From Verrucomicrobiales bacterium (GTDB lineage Bacteria; Verrucomicrobiota; Verrucomicrobiia; Limisphaerales; JAYPXF01), in assembly GCA_002715965.1 (NCBI GenBank), contig PBAL01000060.1:1-60988 (forward strand): a DNA stretch of 60,988 nucleotides. Reading direction: 5' to 3'. Below are positions 35,027-42,352 of this stretch, one piece after another. The notes beneath the pieces were generated by a model. The model searched no databases. It was not told the DNA's origin and saw only the letters and a program-made list of their open reading frames with translations. How positions within the stretch are numbered: the first letter of the stretch is position 1; each line of letters starts with the position of its first letter. The position numbers were made by a program, and so were the translations under genes.

Positions 35027-35473
35027 TCAGGCGAGAACCGCAGCGTGGAACTCCTGCCAATCGTCGAGATTGTTCAGGTTCACGGCATCGGGGCAGACGG
35101 TCGTCTCGTCGTCCACTCCGGCAGCGGAGAGGATGCCCTTGCGGGTTTCGTCGTCGTGGATGTAGCCGAGGATGGAAACATTCAACTTGTGGATGTTCTG
35201 CTTGTTGACCTTGGAACCGGCCTGTCCGCGGATCCATTTTTCGAAGGCAACATAGGTCGGCTTGTTATCCTTGACGAAAGTCTTGGTGGCTTCGTGGTCG
35301 ACACCGAGGGCGTCGAGCACCATGGCATCATAGCCGGCACCGATTCCCGGATAGCCATCGGCGAGCTTGCCGGCGGCTTCGAGGGAAACTTTCTGCCACA
35401 AGCGAGGCAGGTGCAGGACTCCGAGAGGACCGGCAACACCGGAACTGATCATGGGGACGTATTTATCGCTCAT
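35027..35473 (-). CDS. DUF5069-family protein
   Basis: A 148-residue soluble protein. The segments GPLGVLHLPRLWQKVSLEAAGKLA, GYDAMVLDALGVDHEATKTFV and KPTYVAFEKWI follow the DUF5069 pattern found in Verrucomicrobia and related groups. No catalytic residues or known role can be named. It is monocistronic, with its own terminator, and shares a 284-base divergent gap with the AmmeMemo cassette. Confidence 0.78.
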   Translation of the reverse strand: MSDKYVPMISSGVAGPLGVLHLPRLWQKVSLEAAGKLADGYPGIGAGYDAMVLDALGVDHEATKTFVKDNKPTYVAFEKWIRGQAGSKVNKQNIHKLNVSILGYIHDDETRKGILSAAGVDDETTVCPDAVNLNNLDDWQEFHAAVLA

Positions 35474-35642
35474 ATTGGTATATTCTGTGAATTTGCGAGG
35501 CGGAGTATTAGCACACCGGAATTGGAGCGCAACGATTTTGGAGAAGAATTGTCATGAGGATTTTTGACCGCTCGTCCGGGTTGGAATTGAAGGGAATCGC
35601 GCCGCGGAATTGGATCACAGAATAAAATGGTTACGACCATAA

Positions 35643-35664
35643 ACATGTAACATATGCTACATGT
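35643..35664. promoter_or_regulatory. Dyad symmetry, possible operator
   Basis: ACATGTA and TACATGT flank an eight-base spacer containing CATATG. The site lies about 95 bases before the LigB-like gene and 170 bases before the DUF5069 gene in an AT-richer divergent gap. It fits the size of a dimeric regulator site, but no regulator is encoded nearby. Confidence 0.35.
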
Positions 35665-35757
35665 ATGTGGTCCTTGAAGTGATGCAGTGTGGAGCGCAGC
35701 AATTGCCGGTTCCATCTTGAGTTTCTCGTTCATTCATGAAAGGCCACTGATACGCTT

Positions 35758-36576
35758 TTGGTTGTGCAGCCAAGTTCGGAGAACGGAATCATTTTTGCCG
35801 GGCTCATGCCTCATGCGCCGGTCTTGATACCGGAAGTGGGTCAGGGCAGGGAACGGGAGGCACGGGCAACAGTAGACGCCATGCGGCTGTTGGGCGAACG
35901 GGTCGTGGCACTGAAGCCCGATCGGCTGCTGCTCATTTCTCCGCACACCGCGCGACGACGGGGCGCCTTTGGCGTCTGGACGGACTCACGCATCCGGGGC
36001 GATTTGTCGCGCTTTGGAACGCTGGAGGTTCGAATCGATCTGCCAAATGACCAGGAACTGGGAACCATGCTGAACGCACGGGATGTTCCGACTTGGAAGA
36101 TCGCCGGGGAAGCGTTGGATCATGGGGCAAGTGTGCCGATGTATTTCCTTACCCGCGCGGGTTGGGATGGTCTGACCACGTTGGTCAGTTTGAATTATCC
36201 GGGTGAAGGCATGTTGCTTGAGCTTGGTGAGGCGATTGCGCAGTGCGTCAAGGATTTGCCAGGAAAGACGGTGGTGATTGCCAGCGGTGATATGAGCCAC
36301 GCGCTGATTGAAGGTGCGCCGGCTGGGTATCATCCACGAGGGGCGCAGTTCGATCGGCGGTTTGTTGATCTGGTGAAGGCGAGGGACTACCACGCGCTTT
36401 GTGGAATCGAGGAGGAATTGTTGCAGGTTGCAGCGGAAGACGTGGTGGATTCCACGATCATCGCCTGTGCGGCTGCCGGATGGCGCAACACCGGCGCGGA
36501 ATTCCTCAGCTACGAAGGACCATTTGGCGTTGGGTATTCCGTGGGTATATTGTTCGATTCATCGACTCATGAATGA
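35758..36576 (+). CDS. Class III extradiol dioxygenase LigB-like protein of the AmmeMemoRadiSam system
   Basis: A 272-residue protein with FAGLMPHAPVLIPEVGQGRE (His in the metal site), LLLISPHTARRRGAFGVW, DHGASVPMYFL and VVIASGDMSHAL, the pattern of LigB/MEMO-superfamily proteins. In many bacteria this domain is fused to an AMMECR1 domain; here it is a separate gene overlapping the AMMECR1 gene by eight bases. The system's reaction is not established in the literature known to me. The start is uncertain: TTG at 35758 or GTG two codons later; there is no strong ribosome site. Confidence 0.82.
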   Translation: MVVQPSSENGIIFAGLMPHAPVLIPEVGQGREREARATVDAMRLLGERVVALKPDRLLLISPHTARRRGAFGVWTDSRIRGDLSRFGTLEVRIDLPNDQELGTMLNARDVPTWKIAGEALDHGASVPMYFLTRAGWDGLTTLVSLNYPGEGMLLELGEAIAQCVKDLPGKTVVIASGDMSHALIEGAPAGYHPRGAQFDRRFVDLVKARDYHALCGIEEELLQVAAEDVVDSTIIACAAAGWRNTGAEFLSYEGPFGVGYSVGILFDSSTHE

Positions 36577-37099
36577 CGGCGGTCAAATCCTCCCGGCGGT
36601 GGCTCGTGATACAGTAGAAGCCCAGCTGCTGGATCGGCCGTTGATGGCGGTATCGCCGGACGGATATCTGGCTCATCGGGCGGGCGTCTTCGTCACCATT
36701 CGGAATCGCTCAGGCGATCTGCGCGGATGCCGAGGCACGATTCAGGCGCAATATGAGAACGTGCTGGAGGAGACCCGCCGGCTTGCCGTTTCCTCGGCCC
36801 TTCACGACACCCGATTCGAACCGGTGCGTCCCGCGCAGTTGGTGGATCTGACGTACGAAGTATCCGTGCTTTACGAGCCCGAGCCGGTGGTTTCCCTGGA
36901 CCAGTTTGATCCCTCGAAGTTTGGAATCATCGTCTACACCGGCTCTGGAAAGCGCGCTCTGATGCTGCCCAATGTGGAGGGCCTCGACACCGTCGACAGG
37001 CAATACCGCGCGACCTGCCAGAAGGGAGGGATTGATCCCGAGGGAGAAGTCCATCTGGAACGATTTCAAGTCGACAAGTTCATCGAAGAGGAATCGTGA
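36569..37099 (+). CDS. amrA: AmmeMemoRadiSam system protein A (AMMECR1 domain)
   Basis: A 176-residue AMMECR1-domain protein: GVFVTIRNRSGDLRGCRGTI contains the conserved LRGCRG loop, followed by LAVSSALHDTRFEPVRPAQLVDLTYEVSVLYEP and GSGKRALMLPNVEGLDTVDRQYRATCQKGGI. The LRGCxG cysteine is the likely functional residue. It overlaps the preceding LigB-like gene and the following radical SAM gene, showing tight translational coupling. An upstream open stretch lies inside the previous gene and is not used. Confidence 0.9.
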   Translation: MNDGGQILPAVARDTVEAQLLDRPLMAVSPDGYLAHRAGVFVTIRNRSGDLRGCRGTIQAQYENVLEETRRLAVSSALHDTRFEPVRPAQLVDLTYEVSVLYEPEPVVSLDQFDPSKFGIIVYTGSGKRALMLPNVEGLDTVDRQYRATCQKGGIDPEGEVHLERFQVDKFIEEES

Positions 37100-38169
37100 A
37101 AGCGATCTCGCATCCTGGGCGATGGTGGAAGCCGCTGGACGACGGCCGGATCCAGTGCGAGCTGTGTCCGCGCGATTGCAAACTGGGTGAGGGACAACGC
37201 GGTTTCTGCTATGTCCGGCAGAATGAAGGCGGACAAATGGTCCTCACGACTTACGGGCGCAGCAGTGGTTTCTGCATCGATCCGATAGAGAAGAAGCCGC
37301 TAAATCATTTTTATCCCGGCACCAGCATCCTGTCCTTCGGCACGGCGGGCTGTAACCTGGGTTGCCGCTTCTGCCAGAACTGGGACATCAGCAAGTCGCG
37401 TGAGATGGATCGCCTGATGGATCAGGCCTCACCCGAAGACATCGCGCGGGCAGCGCAGGATCACGGATGCCATTCGGTTGCGTTCACCTACAACGATCCG
37501 GTGATCTTTGCGGAATACGCCATCGACATCGCGCAGGCCTGTCATGAGGTCGGCGTGAAGACAGTCGCGGTCAGTGCGGGTTATATCACGGATGTTGCGC
37601 GTTCCGAATTCTACCGGCACATGGACGCAGCGAACATCGACCTCAAGGCGTTCACCGATAGTTTCTACCGCAAGATATGTTTCGCCCGGCTGGAAACCGT
37701 GCTGGAGACGTTGGAGTTTCTGCGCCACGAAACAGACGTCTGGTTCGAGGTCACCACGCTGTTGATCCCTGGTGAAAATGACGGCGACCACGAACTGCAT
37801 TCAGCGGCCGAGTGGTTCCGGGAAAAACTCGGGCCTGACGTCCCTTGGCATTTCTCCGCGTTCCATCCGGACTTCAAGATGCGCGAGAAACGAAACACAC
37901 CTCCGGCCACGCTGAAGCGGGCGCGTTCAGTTGCGAAGGAGAAGGGAATCCGACATGTCTACACCGGTAACATCCACGATTCGAAGAGCGGGAGCACGTG
38001 GTGTCCGGACTGTGGCGGGCAGTTGATCGAAAGGGACTGGTATGAGTTGGGAGCTTACCACCTCGACGGCGATCATTGCGGCCATTGTGGGACGGAGGTC
38101 GCTGGTCGCTTTGGCACGGCGAAGGGGGATTGGGGACGGAAGAGATTGCCGATTCGAATCGGGCGATGA
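37096..38169 (+). CDS. amrS: AmmeMemoRadiSam system radical SAM enzyme
   Basis: A 357-residue radical SAM protein starting at GTG within the ATGA-like overlap with amrA. An N-terminal zinc-type cluster (CELCPRDCKLGEGQRGFCYVR) precedes the SAM-binding CNLGCRFCQNWDIS motif, a CxxxCxxC that holds the 4Fe-4S cluster. It resembles pyruvate-formate-lyase activating enzymes. A C-terminal zinc ribbon (CPDCGGQL...CGHCGTE) follows the barrel. The family's substrate is unknown; it is always encoded with AMMECR1 and LigB/MEMO partners, as here. It ends two bases before the convergent hemerythrin gene. Confidence 0.92.
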   Translation: MKAISHPGRWWKPLDDGRIQCELCPRDCKLGEGQRGFCYVRQNEGGQMVLTTYGRSSGFCIDPIEKKPLNHFYPGTSILSFGTAGCNLGCRFCQNWDISKSREMDRLMDQASPEDIARAAQDHGCHSVAFTYNDPVIFAEYAIDIAQACHEVGVKTVAVSAGYITDVARSEFYRHMDAANIDLKAFTDSFYRKICFARLETVLETLEFLRHETDVWFEVTTLLIPGENDGDHELHSAAEWFREKLGPDVPWHFSAFHPDFKMREKRNTPPATLKRARSVAKEKGIRHVYTGNIHDSKSGSTWCPDCGGQLIERDWYELGAYHLDGDHCGHCGTEVAGRFGTAKGDWGRKRLPIRIGR

Positions 38170-38171
38170 CG

Positions 38172-38609
38172 CTACGATGTCTTTCGCTGGCGCTGCCACG
38201 CTTCGCCCAGGTCGGTGAGGTTCTTGTCCTTCAACCACTCTTCGGCCAGCGGGAAAATGATGCGTTCCTCCCGGTCGAAGTGTTTGCGACACCAATGCAC
38301 GGTTCGCAGGAGAAGATGACGCGCTTCTTCAACGGTCGTTGCTTCGGCAACGCCGGCAAGGCTCTCGTCGATTTCCTTGTGCTCGGCCTCGAAGTTTTCC
38401 GCCTGCGCGATGTTGTCGAGGCAGTGCGTGAGCGGTTCAATGATCAGTGAATCTTCCACCCGCGAGTGGGACTCGTGGATGGATTCCAGCAGGTTGGCAA
38501 GACACTTGATCTCGACCAGGTTCTGGAGGTTGGGGACGGTCTGCTCCAGGTAGTCGAAGATGTTGTGGAACACGAAATGTTCCGACTGAAGTGCCTCCGT
38601 GATTTTCAT
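38172..38609 (-). CDS. Hemerythrin HHE-domain protein
   Basis: A 145-residue four-helix protein with the di-iron ligands of hemerythrin: SEHFVFHNIFDYLE, ESHSRVEDSLIIEPL, EHKEIDESL and CRKHFDREERIIFPLAEEWL. Such proteins bind oxygen, nitric oxide or iron. Its ATG overlaps the stop of the VOC gene by four bases, so the two are coupled; a link between the two functions is not obvious. Confidence 0.88.
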   Translation of the reverse strand: MKITEALQSEHFVFHNIFDYLEQTVPNLQNLVEIKCLANLLESIHESHSRVEDSLIIEPLTHCLDNIAQAENFEAEHKEIDESLAGVAEATTVEEARHLLLRTVHWCRKHFDREERIIFPLAEEWLKDKNLTDLGEAWQRQRKTS

Positions 38610-39085
38610 TCCCGGGGATTGCCGCACTCAGTTCCCACCTTCTGCATGCGTTTGTCCATTTCCTCGGGCGTAAGATCCTCGATGTGGGTTGAAATGGTCC
38701 ATTGATGACCGAAGGGATCGAACACCGTGCCGGAGCGATCGCCATAGAATTGATCGGCAAGCGGGCGGACCACCTTGGCGCCATTGGCGACGGCCTTGTT
38801 GAACACCGCATTGCAATCCTCAGTGTAGAAACAGATGCCCACCGGAGTGCCTCCGTACGATTCCGGGCTCTTGAAATTCATCTCATCCATTTCATCAGCC
38901 AGCATGATTCGGGATGTGCCGATCTGCATTTCGGCGTGCCCGAGCTTGTCGCCCATCGGCATGCGCATGAGCTCCTCCGCCCCGAATGATTCCTTGTACC
39001 AGTCGATGGCTTTGGCCGCGCCCTTGACGATGAAGTAGGGCGTGATGCTGTGATAACCTTCGGGGATGGGAGAAACTTCGCTCAT
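38606..39085 (-). CDS. VOC-superfamily (PhnB/glyoxalase-like) protein
   Basis: A 159-residue protein with two beta-alpha-beta-beta-beta modules: ITPYFIVKGAAKAIDWYKESFGAEEL and MLADEMDEM, then VGICFYTEDCNAVFNKAVANGAKVVRPLADQFYGDRSGTVFDPFGHQWTISTHIEDL. This is the PhnB-like branch of the vicinal-oxygen-chelate superfamily, whose members isomerise, cleave or sequester small ligands. The start chosen is the ATG before SEVSPIPEGYHSITPY. It is the first gene of a pair with the hemerythrin gene. Confidence 0.88.
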   Translation of the reverse strand: MSEVSPIPEGYHSITPYFIVKGAAKAIDWYKESFGAEELMRMPMGDKLGHAEMQIGTSRIMLADEMDEMNFKSPESYGGTPVGICFYTEDCNAVFNKAVANGAKVVRPLADQFYGDRSGTVFDPFGHQWTISTHIEDLTPEEMDKRMQKVGTECGNPRE

Positions 39086-39160
39086 ACGGAAGTGATAGTG
39101 AGCGCTCGGATAAATGGCGATGAGAAATTCTCGACGCTGCAATCTTCAAACCTCAACCGG

Positions 39161-39796
39161 TTAATTGAGATTCGAGGTTCGGAGCGTGGAGCCTTCAGTC
39201 CCCTTCGTCTCAACCAAGTTGGTCTCCACTCCCACCGCATTCGTTGCTGCCGCGCTGATGATGGGAGGAGGATCGGGCGCATCCCCACCATCGCTGATCG
39301 TGTTCATCACGGCACTCACCGAGAATGCGCCGATCATCGCGATGGAGAAAACGAGTTTGCCAAATGCACCGGCAAGCAAGCCCACCATCGCGCCCAGTCC
39401 GGCACGGGTGGCCTCCTTGAATTCACGTCCGCCCATCAGCTCGAAAAGCAAAGCGCCGACGAAAGTACCAACGAACATCCCGATGAAGATGAACGGTGTG
39501 AATGCGCCGATGAAACAGCCTATGCATGATCCGACAATCCCGCGCCAGGTCGCGCCCAGCTTCTTGGCGCCGATCATGGAGGCGGCGTTTTCGAGAACGA
39601 GCGAAAGCGTGGTGGCAATGCCGAGAAAAATCATGACCGCCCAACTCGCACTGGCTTCCTCGAAGTACAGCTTGTGCAACAAGGCGCTGCCCAACACGAG
39701 CGTCGTGCTGGGCAGCGCAGGAATGAGGCTGCCCACCAACCCGATCAGCATCACCAGTCCGACGATCACAAGCCCGGTTATTTCCTCAAGCGACAT
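39161..39796 (-). CDS. DUF456 membrane protein
   Basis: A 211-residue protein with about five helices. The N-terminal GLVIVGLVMLIGLVGSLIPALPSTTLVLGSALLHKLYF and the central glycine-rich repeats (GSCIGCFIGAFTPFIFIGMFVGTFVGALLFELMGGREF) define DUF456. A soluble tail rich in Pro and Thr follows. The glycine periodicity suggests tightly packed helices; no transport substrate is known. It follows the HupE gene by 46 bases on the same strand. Confidence 0.85.
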   Translation of the reverse strand: MSLEEITGLVIVGLVMLIGLVGSLIPALPSTTLVLGSALLHKLYFEEASASWAVMIFLGIATTLSLVLENAASMIGAKKLGATWRGIVGSCIGCFIGAFTPFIFIGMFVGTFVGALLFELMGGREFKEATRAGLGAMVGLLAGAFGKLVFSIAMIGAFSVSAVMNTISDGGDAPDPPPIISAAATNAVGVETNLVETKGTEGSTLRTSNLN

Positions 39797-39842
39797 GAAT
39801 TCTCAGATGACCTGTTGTTGATTCATCTCCTGAGAAAAAGTT

Positions 39843-41210
39843 TCAACCGCCAAAGAAGGCCCGTTCGACACACCAGTAAAGCCCGATGGCAGCCAGTCCC
39901 CAGCACGCGGGCTTGCGAACGCGATCGTTGTACCACTCGGCCTTGTGAACCGTGCATACCACCAAGAAGGCGAACGCGATGACCGCGATCTGTCCGAGCT
40001 CCACCCCGATGTTGAAGCAGACCAACGCACCCACGAACTGGCCATCAGGGATCTGCATCTCCCCGAGAATTCCCGCAAAGCCAAGCCCGTGGATAAGGCC
40101 AAAAGCAAACACACCTCCCCATCGCGCCTTGCTCACGTCTTCCCGATACAGGTTCTCCAGCGCGACCGCGGCAATCGAAAGCGCAATGAGCGGTTCGACG
40201 ATGCGTGGCGACACGGTAAAGATGTCCATCATCGCCAGAGCCAGCGTCAGGGAGTGCGCGATGGTGAAGGCCGTGACCTGTAGGAGGAGCGGCTTCCAGT
40301 TCGTGCTGAGCAGAAACAAACCAAGCACAAACAAGATATGGTCCAGCCCTTTGGGAAGAATGTGTTCGAAGCCCACCACAACGAACTCGCCGAGACTGAC
40401 CTGGACCTTCGAACGATCCACATTCGGCGCGGTTGGGAGCGCCGGTTGAGGTTCTGGCGCACTATTTGTTGAAAGGACGTTCGTTGAGGCCAAGTTCGTG
40501 GAAGCAACATTGGTGGATGTGATGTTTGTTGCGGCAGCATTGGTTGACATTGAGTTCGTGGCCGCAACATTTGTCAGCGTGACGTTGGTGGTTGATATGT
40601 TCGTGGATGCCGGAGCGTTTGTCGTTTCAGGCATTGGCTCTGGTTCCCCGGTGTCTTCAGCAAACGCTATCAGATCAATGACCGTTTCCTTGCCTTGCGG
40701 AACCACGTGCATGACCGGCAAAGCGTCTTCACCCAGATCGAACAGGATTTGAAACAGAGCCGAAAAGCCCGGCGTGTCATAGAGGTTGAAGACCATCTTC
40801 AATTCCCTGGCTCCTTTCGGGATGGGCCAGTAGATCTCAAACGGAATCGGCACCGGCTCCAATTGATCAGGACGTATCTCGATCGTCAGTTTGTCCAGCT
40901 TCGGGGGCCAGTTGGTCACCACACCCGCCACCCGGGTTTCGTCCATGGAAACGACGAGTCGATTCGTCACATAGTTCAAGACCCACGCCGCGTTGGTCTG
41001 AAATTCCGCGGTGGATTCATACTGGCGTTTCTCCGGATCGTTCTCTTGGGCGATCTGCAAGAGGTCCGGTTGCTGCAGATCAATTCTCAATGAAATGAAC
41101 TTCGTGGTCAGACGCGACTCGATCGATGTGACGGAAGTCGTGTGCGCAGAAAGGCGCAACGCAGTCATTGCGAGGACCAGGGAAAATATGACTCTCGAAT
41201 ATTGCAGCAT
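39843..41210 (-). CDS. HupE/UreJ-family membrane protein with exported N-terminal domain
   Basis: A 455-residue protein. A signal peptide (VIFSLVLAMTALRLSAH) leads into a ~170-residue exported beta domain, then a low-complexity linker made of TN dipeptides, then six or so helices with HupE_UreJ_2 hallmarks: GFEHILPKGLDHILFVLGLFLL, FTIAHSLTLALAM, GLIHGLGFAGIL and CFNIGVELGQ. The His/Asp residues in these helices are proposed metal (nickel/cobalt) contacts in the family. It is first in a pair with the DUF456 gene. The start is the ATG preceding LQYSRVIF. Confidence 0.87.
   Translation of the reverse strand: MLQYSRVIFSLVLAMTALRLSAHTTSVTSIESRLTTKFISLRIDLQQPDLLQIAQENDPEKRQYESTAEFQTNAAWVLNYVTNRLVVSMDETRVAGVVTNWPPKLDKLTIEIRPDQLEPVPIPFEIYWPIPKGARELKMVFNLYDTPGFSALFQILFDLGEDALPVMHVVPQGKETVIDLIAFAEDTGEPEPMPETTNAPASTNISTTNVTLTNVAATNSMSTNAAATNITSTNVASTNLASTNVLSTNSAPEPQPALPTAPNVDRSKVQVSLGEFVVVGFEHILPKGLDHILFVLGLFLLSTNWKPLLLQVTAFTIAHSLTLALAMMDIFTVSPRIVEPLIALSIAAVALENLYREDVSKARWGGVFAFGLIHGLGFAGILGEMQIPDGQFVGALVCFNIGVELGQIAVIAFAFLVVCTVHKAEWYNDRVRKPACWGLAAIGLYWCVERAFFGG
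40461..40625 (-). repeat. Thr-Asn dipeptide repeat within the HupE-like gene
   Basis: Fifty-five codons encode an irregular repeat of the form S/A-T-N-x-x-x-T-N (STNISTTNV, AATNSMSTN, STNVASTNLASTN). It forms the linker between the exported domain and the membrane domain. The codons vary, so it is maintained as protein sequence and not as recent DNA slippage. Confidence 0.7.
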
Positions 41211-41357
41211 GCTTCTTTCGTGAGCGCGAAATCTGACCATTCCTAGGGGAATTTACTACGCAAATTATCGGATTTTCGGGCACCGACGCTGGTAGACATA
41301 CCGCTCTTCAGATGGAAGCTTGATTGTGACAGTCCTGTTCCGATTCGGCTCCACAGC

Positions 41358-41850
41358 ATGAAACAGCCATTGGATATTCTTCTTCTCGAGAATTCCAGCC
41401 AGGAGTATCGGCTCATTGAGCGCCAGCTTGACGCAGACGGCAAGCTGCTCGCGCCGGGGCATCCCGAGGTCATTCTCACCGACAGTGCCGGACCAAATTG
41501 TTCGGGCACGGACATGGCCGAATTTGCGAGCCAGTCGTTTCCCGACGTGCCGGTGAAACGAGATTCGTTCATGTCGTCAAGGTTCCCCCTGAGGATCCCG
41601 ATGGACGCTCGCTGGGAATGCAGGGTGTGTTCTGGGACGTCACCAAATCCCGGCGCGATGAGGAGGCCGTTTATCGGCAGGCCAACTTGTTGAATATGGT
41701 CGATGATGCGATTGTCGTGAGCGATCTCGAAGGGAAGATCCAGTTCTGGAACCAGGGCGCGGCAAAGATTTACGACTTGCCGGCCGCTCAGGCGATCGGC
41801 GCCGATGTGGTGGAACTGCTCAACCAGGACACGAAGGAATACCTGAACGC
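41358..41850 (+). pseudogene. Response-regulator/PAS sensor relic
   Basis: The first 65 codons (MKQPLDILLLENSSQEYRLIERQLDADG, HPEVILTDSAGPNCSGTDMAE, SFPDVPV) are parts of a receiver domain with a shortened middle. Near 41553 the frame changes and the text becomes GETRFVHVVKVPPEDPDGRSLGMQGVFWDVTKSRRDEEA, a PAC segment, then LLNMVDDAIVVSDLEGKIQFWNQGAAKIYDLPAAQAIG, a second PAS domain. Around 41850 PAS homology ends and transposase-like text begins. Whole kinase parts are missing. It looks like a multi-PAS sensor reduced by deletions beside a transposon. Confidence 0.68.
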
Positions 41851-42246
41851 CTTTCGCAAGACCTGCCGCCAAGACTGGCCGGACGAACGGGCCCATAAAC
41901 TCAAGCACGAACCGGGAGCCGTGGGACAGATCATCGTCGAAATGCAAACGGCCATGGAAGGCAGTTCCTTGAGCGCCCAGGTGCCTACGGATCTGGAAAA
42001 CGCGCCGGCCATTTCGAGAACCATCGCGCCAAGATGGACTATGCGGCTTATCGGAAAGAGAGCCTGCCGACTGGCTCGGGCATCACCGAAGCGGCCTGTA
42101 AACGCCTGGTCAAGGAACGGATGTGCGGTTCGGGGATGAAATGGAAAAGCGATGGTGCCGGGGAAGTGCTTCGGCTGCGCAGTCTCTTGCTCTCGAACCA
42201 ACGCTGGCAACAGTTCTGGTCCAAAACTTCTCAATACGGCATCTGA
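41851..42246 (+). mobile_element. Transposase C-terminal remnant (ISKra4-like)
   Basis: Text WPDERAHKLKHEPGAVGQIIVEMQ in one frame and, after a frameshift near 42000, GHFENHRAKMDYAAYRKESLPTGSGITEAACKRLVKERMCGSGMKWKS and LRSLLLSNQRWQQFW in another, together match the end of a DDE transposase in which 'GSGxxEAACK' carries the last catalytic Glu. The family resembles ISKra4; I am less sure of the family than of it being a transposase. No terminal inverted repeats or target duplications were found, and the N-terminal two thirds are missing. Confidence 0.65.
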
Positions 42247-42352
42247 AGTTAAACTCACAAGACCCTGTGCTGACGGCAGACCAGAGAACATCACTCGCGG
42301 AAGAGCGGCTTCCCAAAGTCTTCACAATCTCCTATTACGACGTTTTCCGTTT

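Noticed and set aside
40461..40625. CRISPR-like or microsatellite array
   Set aside because: The repetition lies at protein level inside the HupE-like gene; there are no identical spacers or repeats in the DNA.
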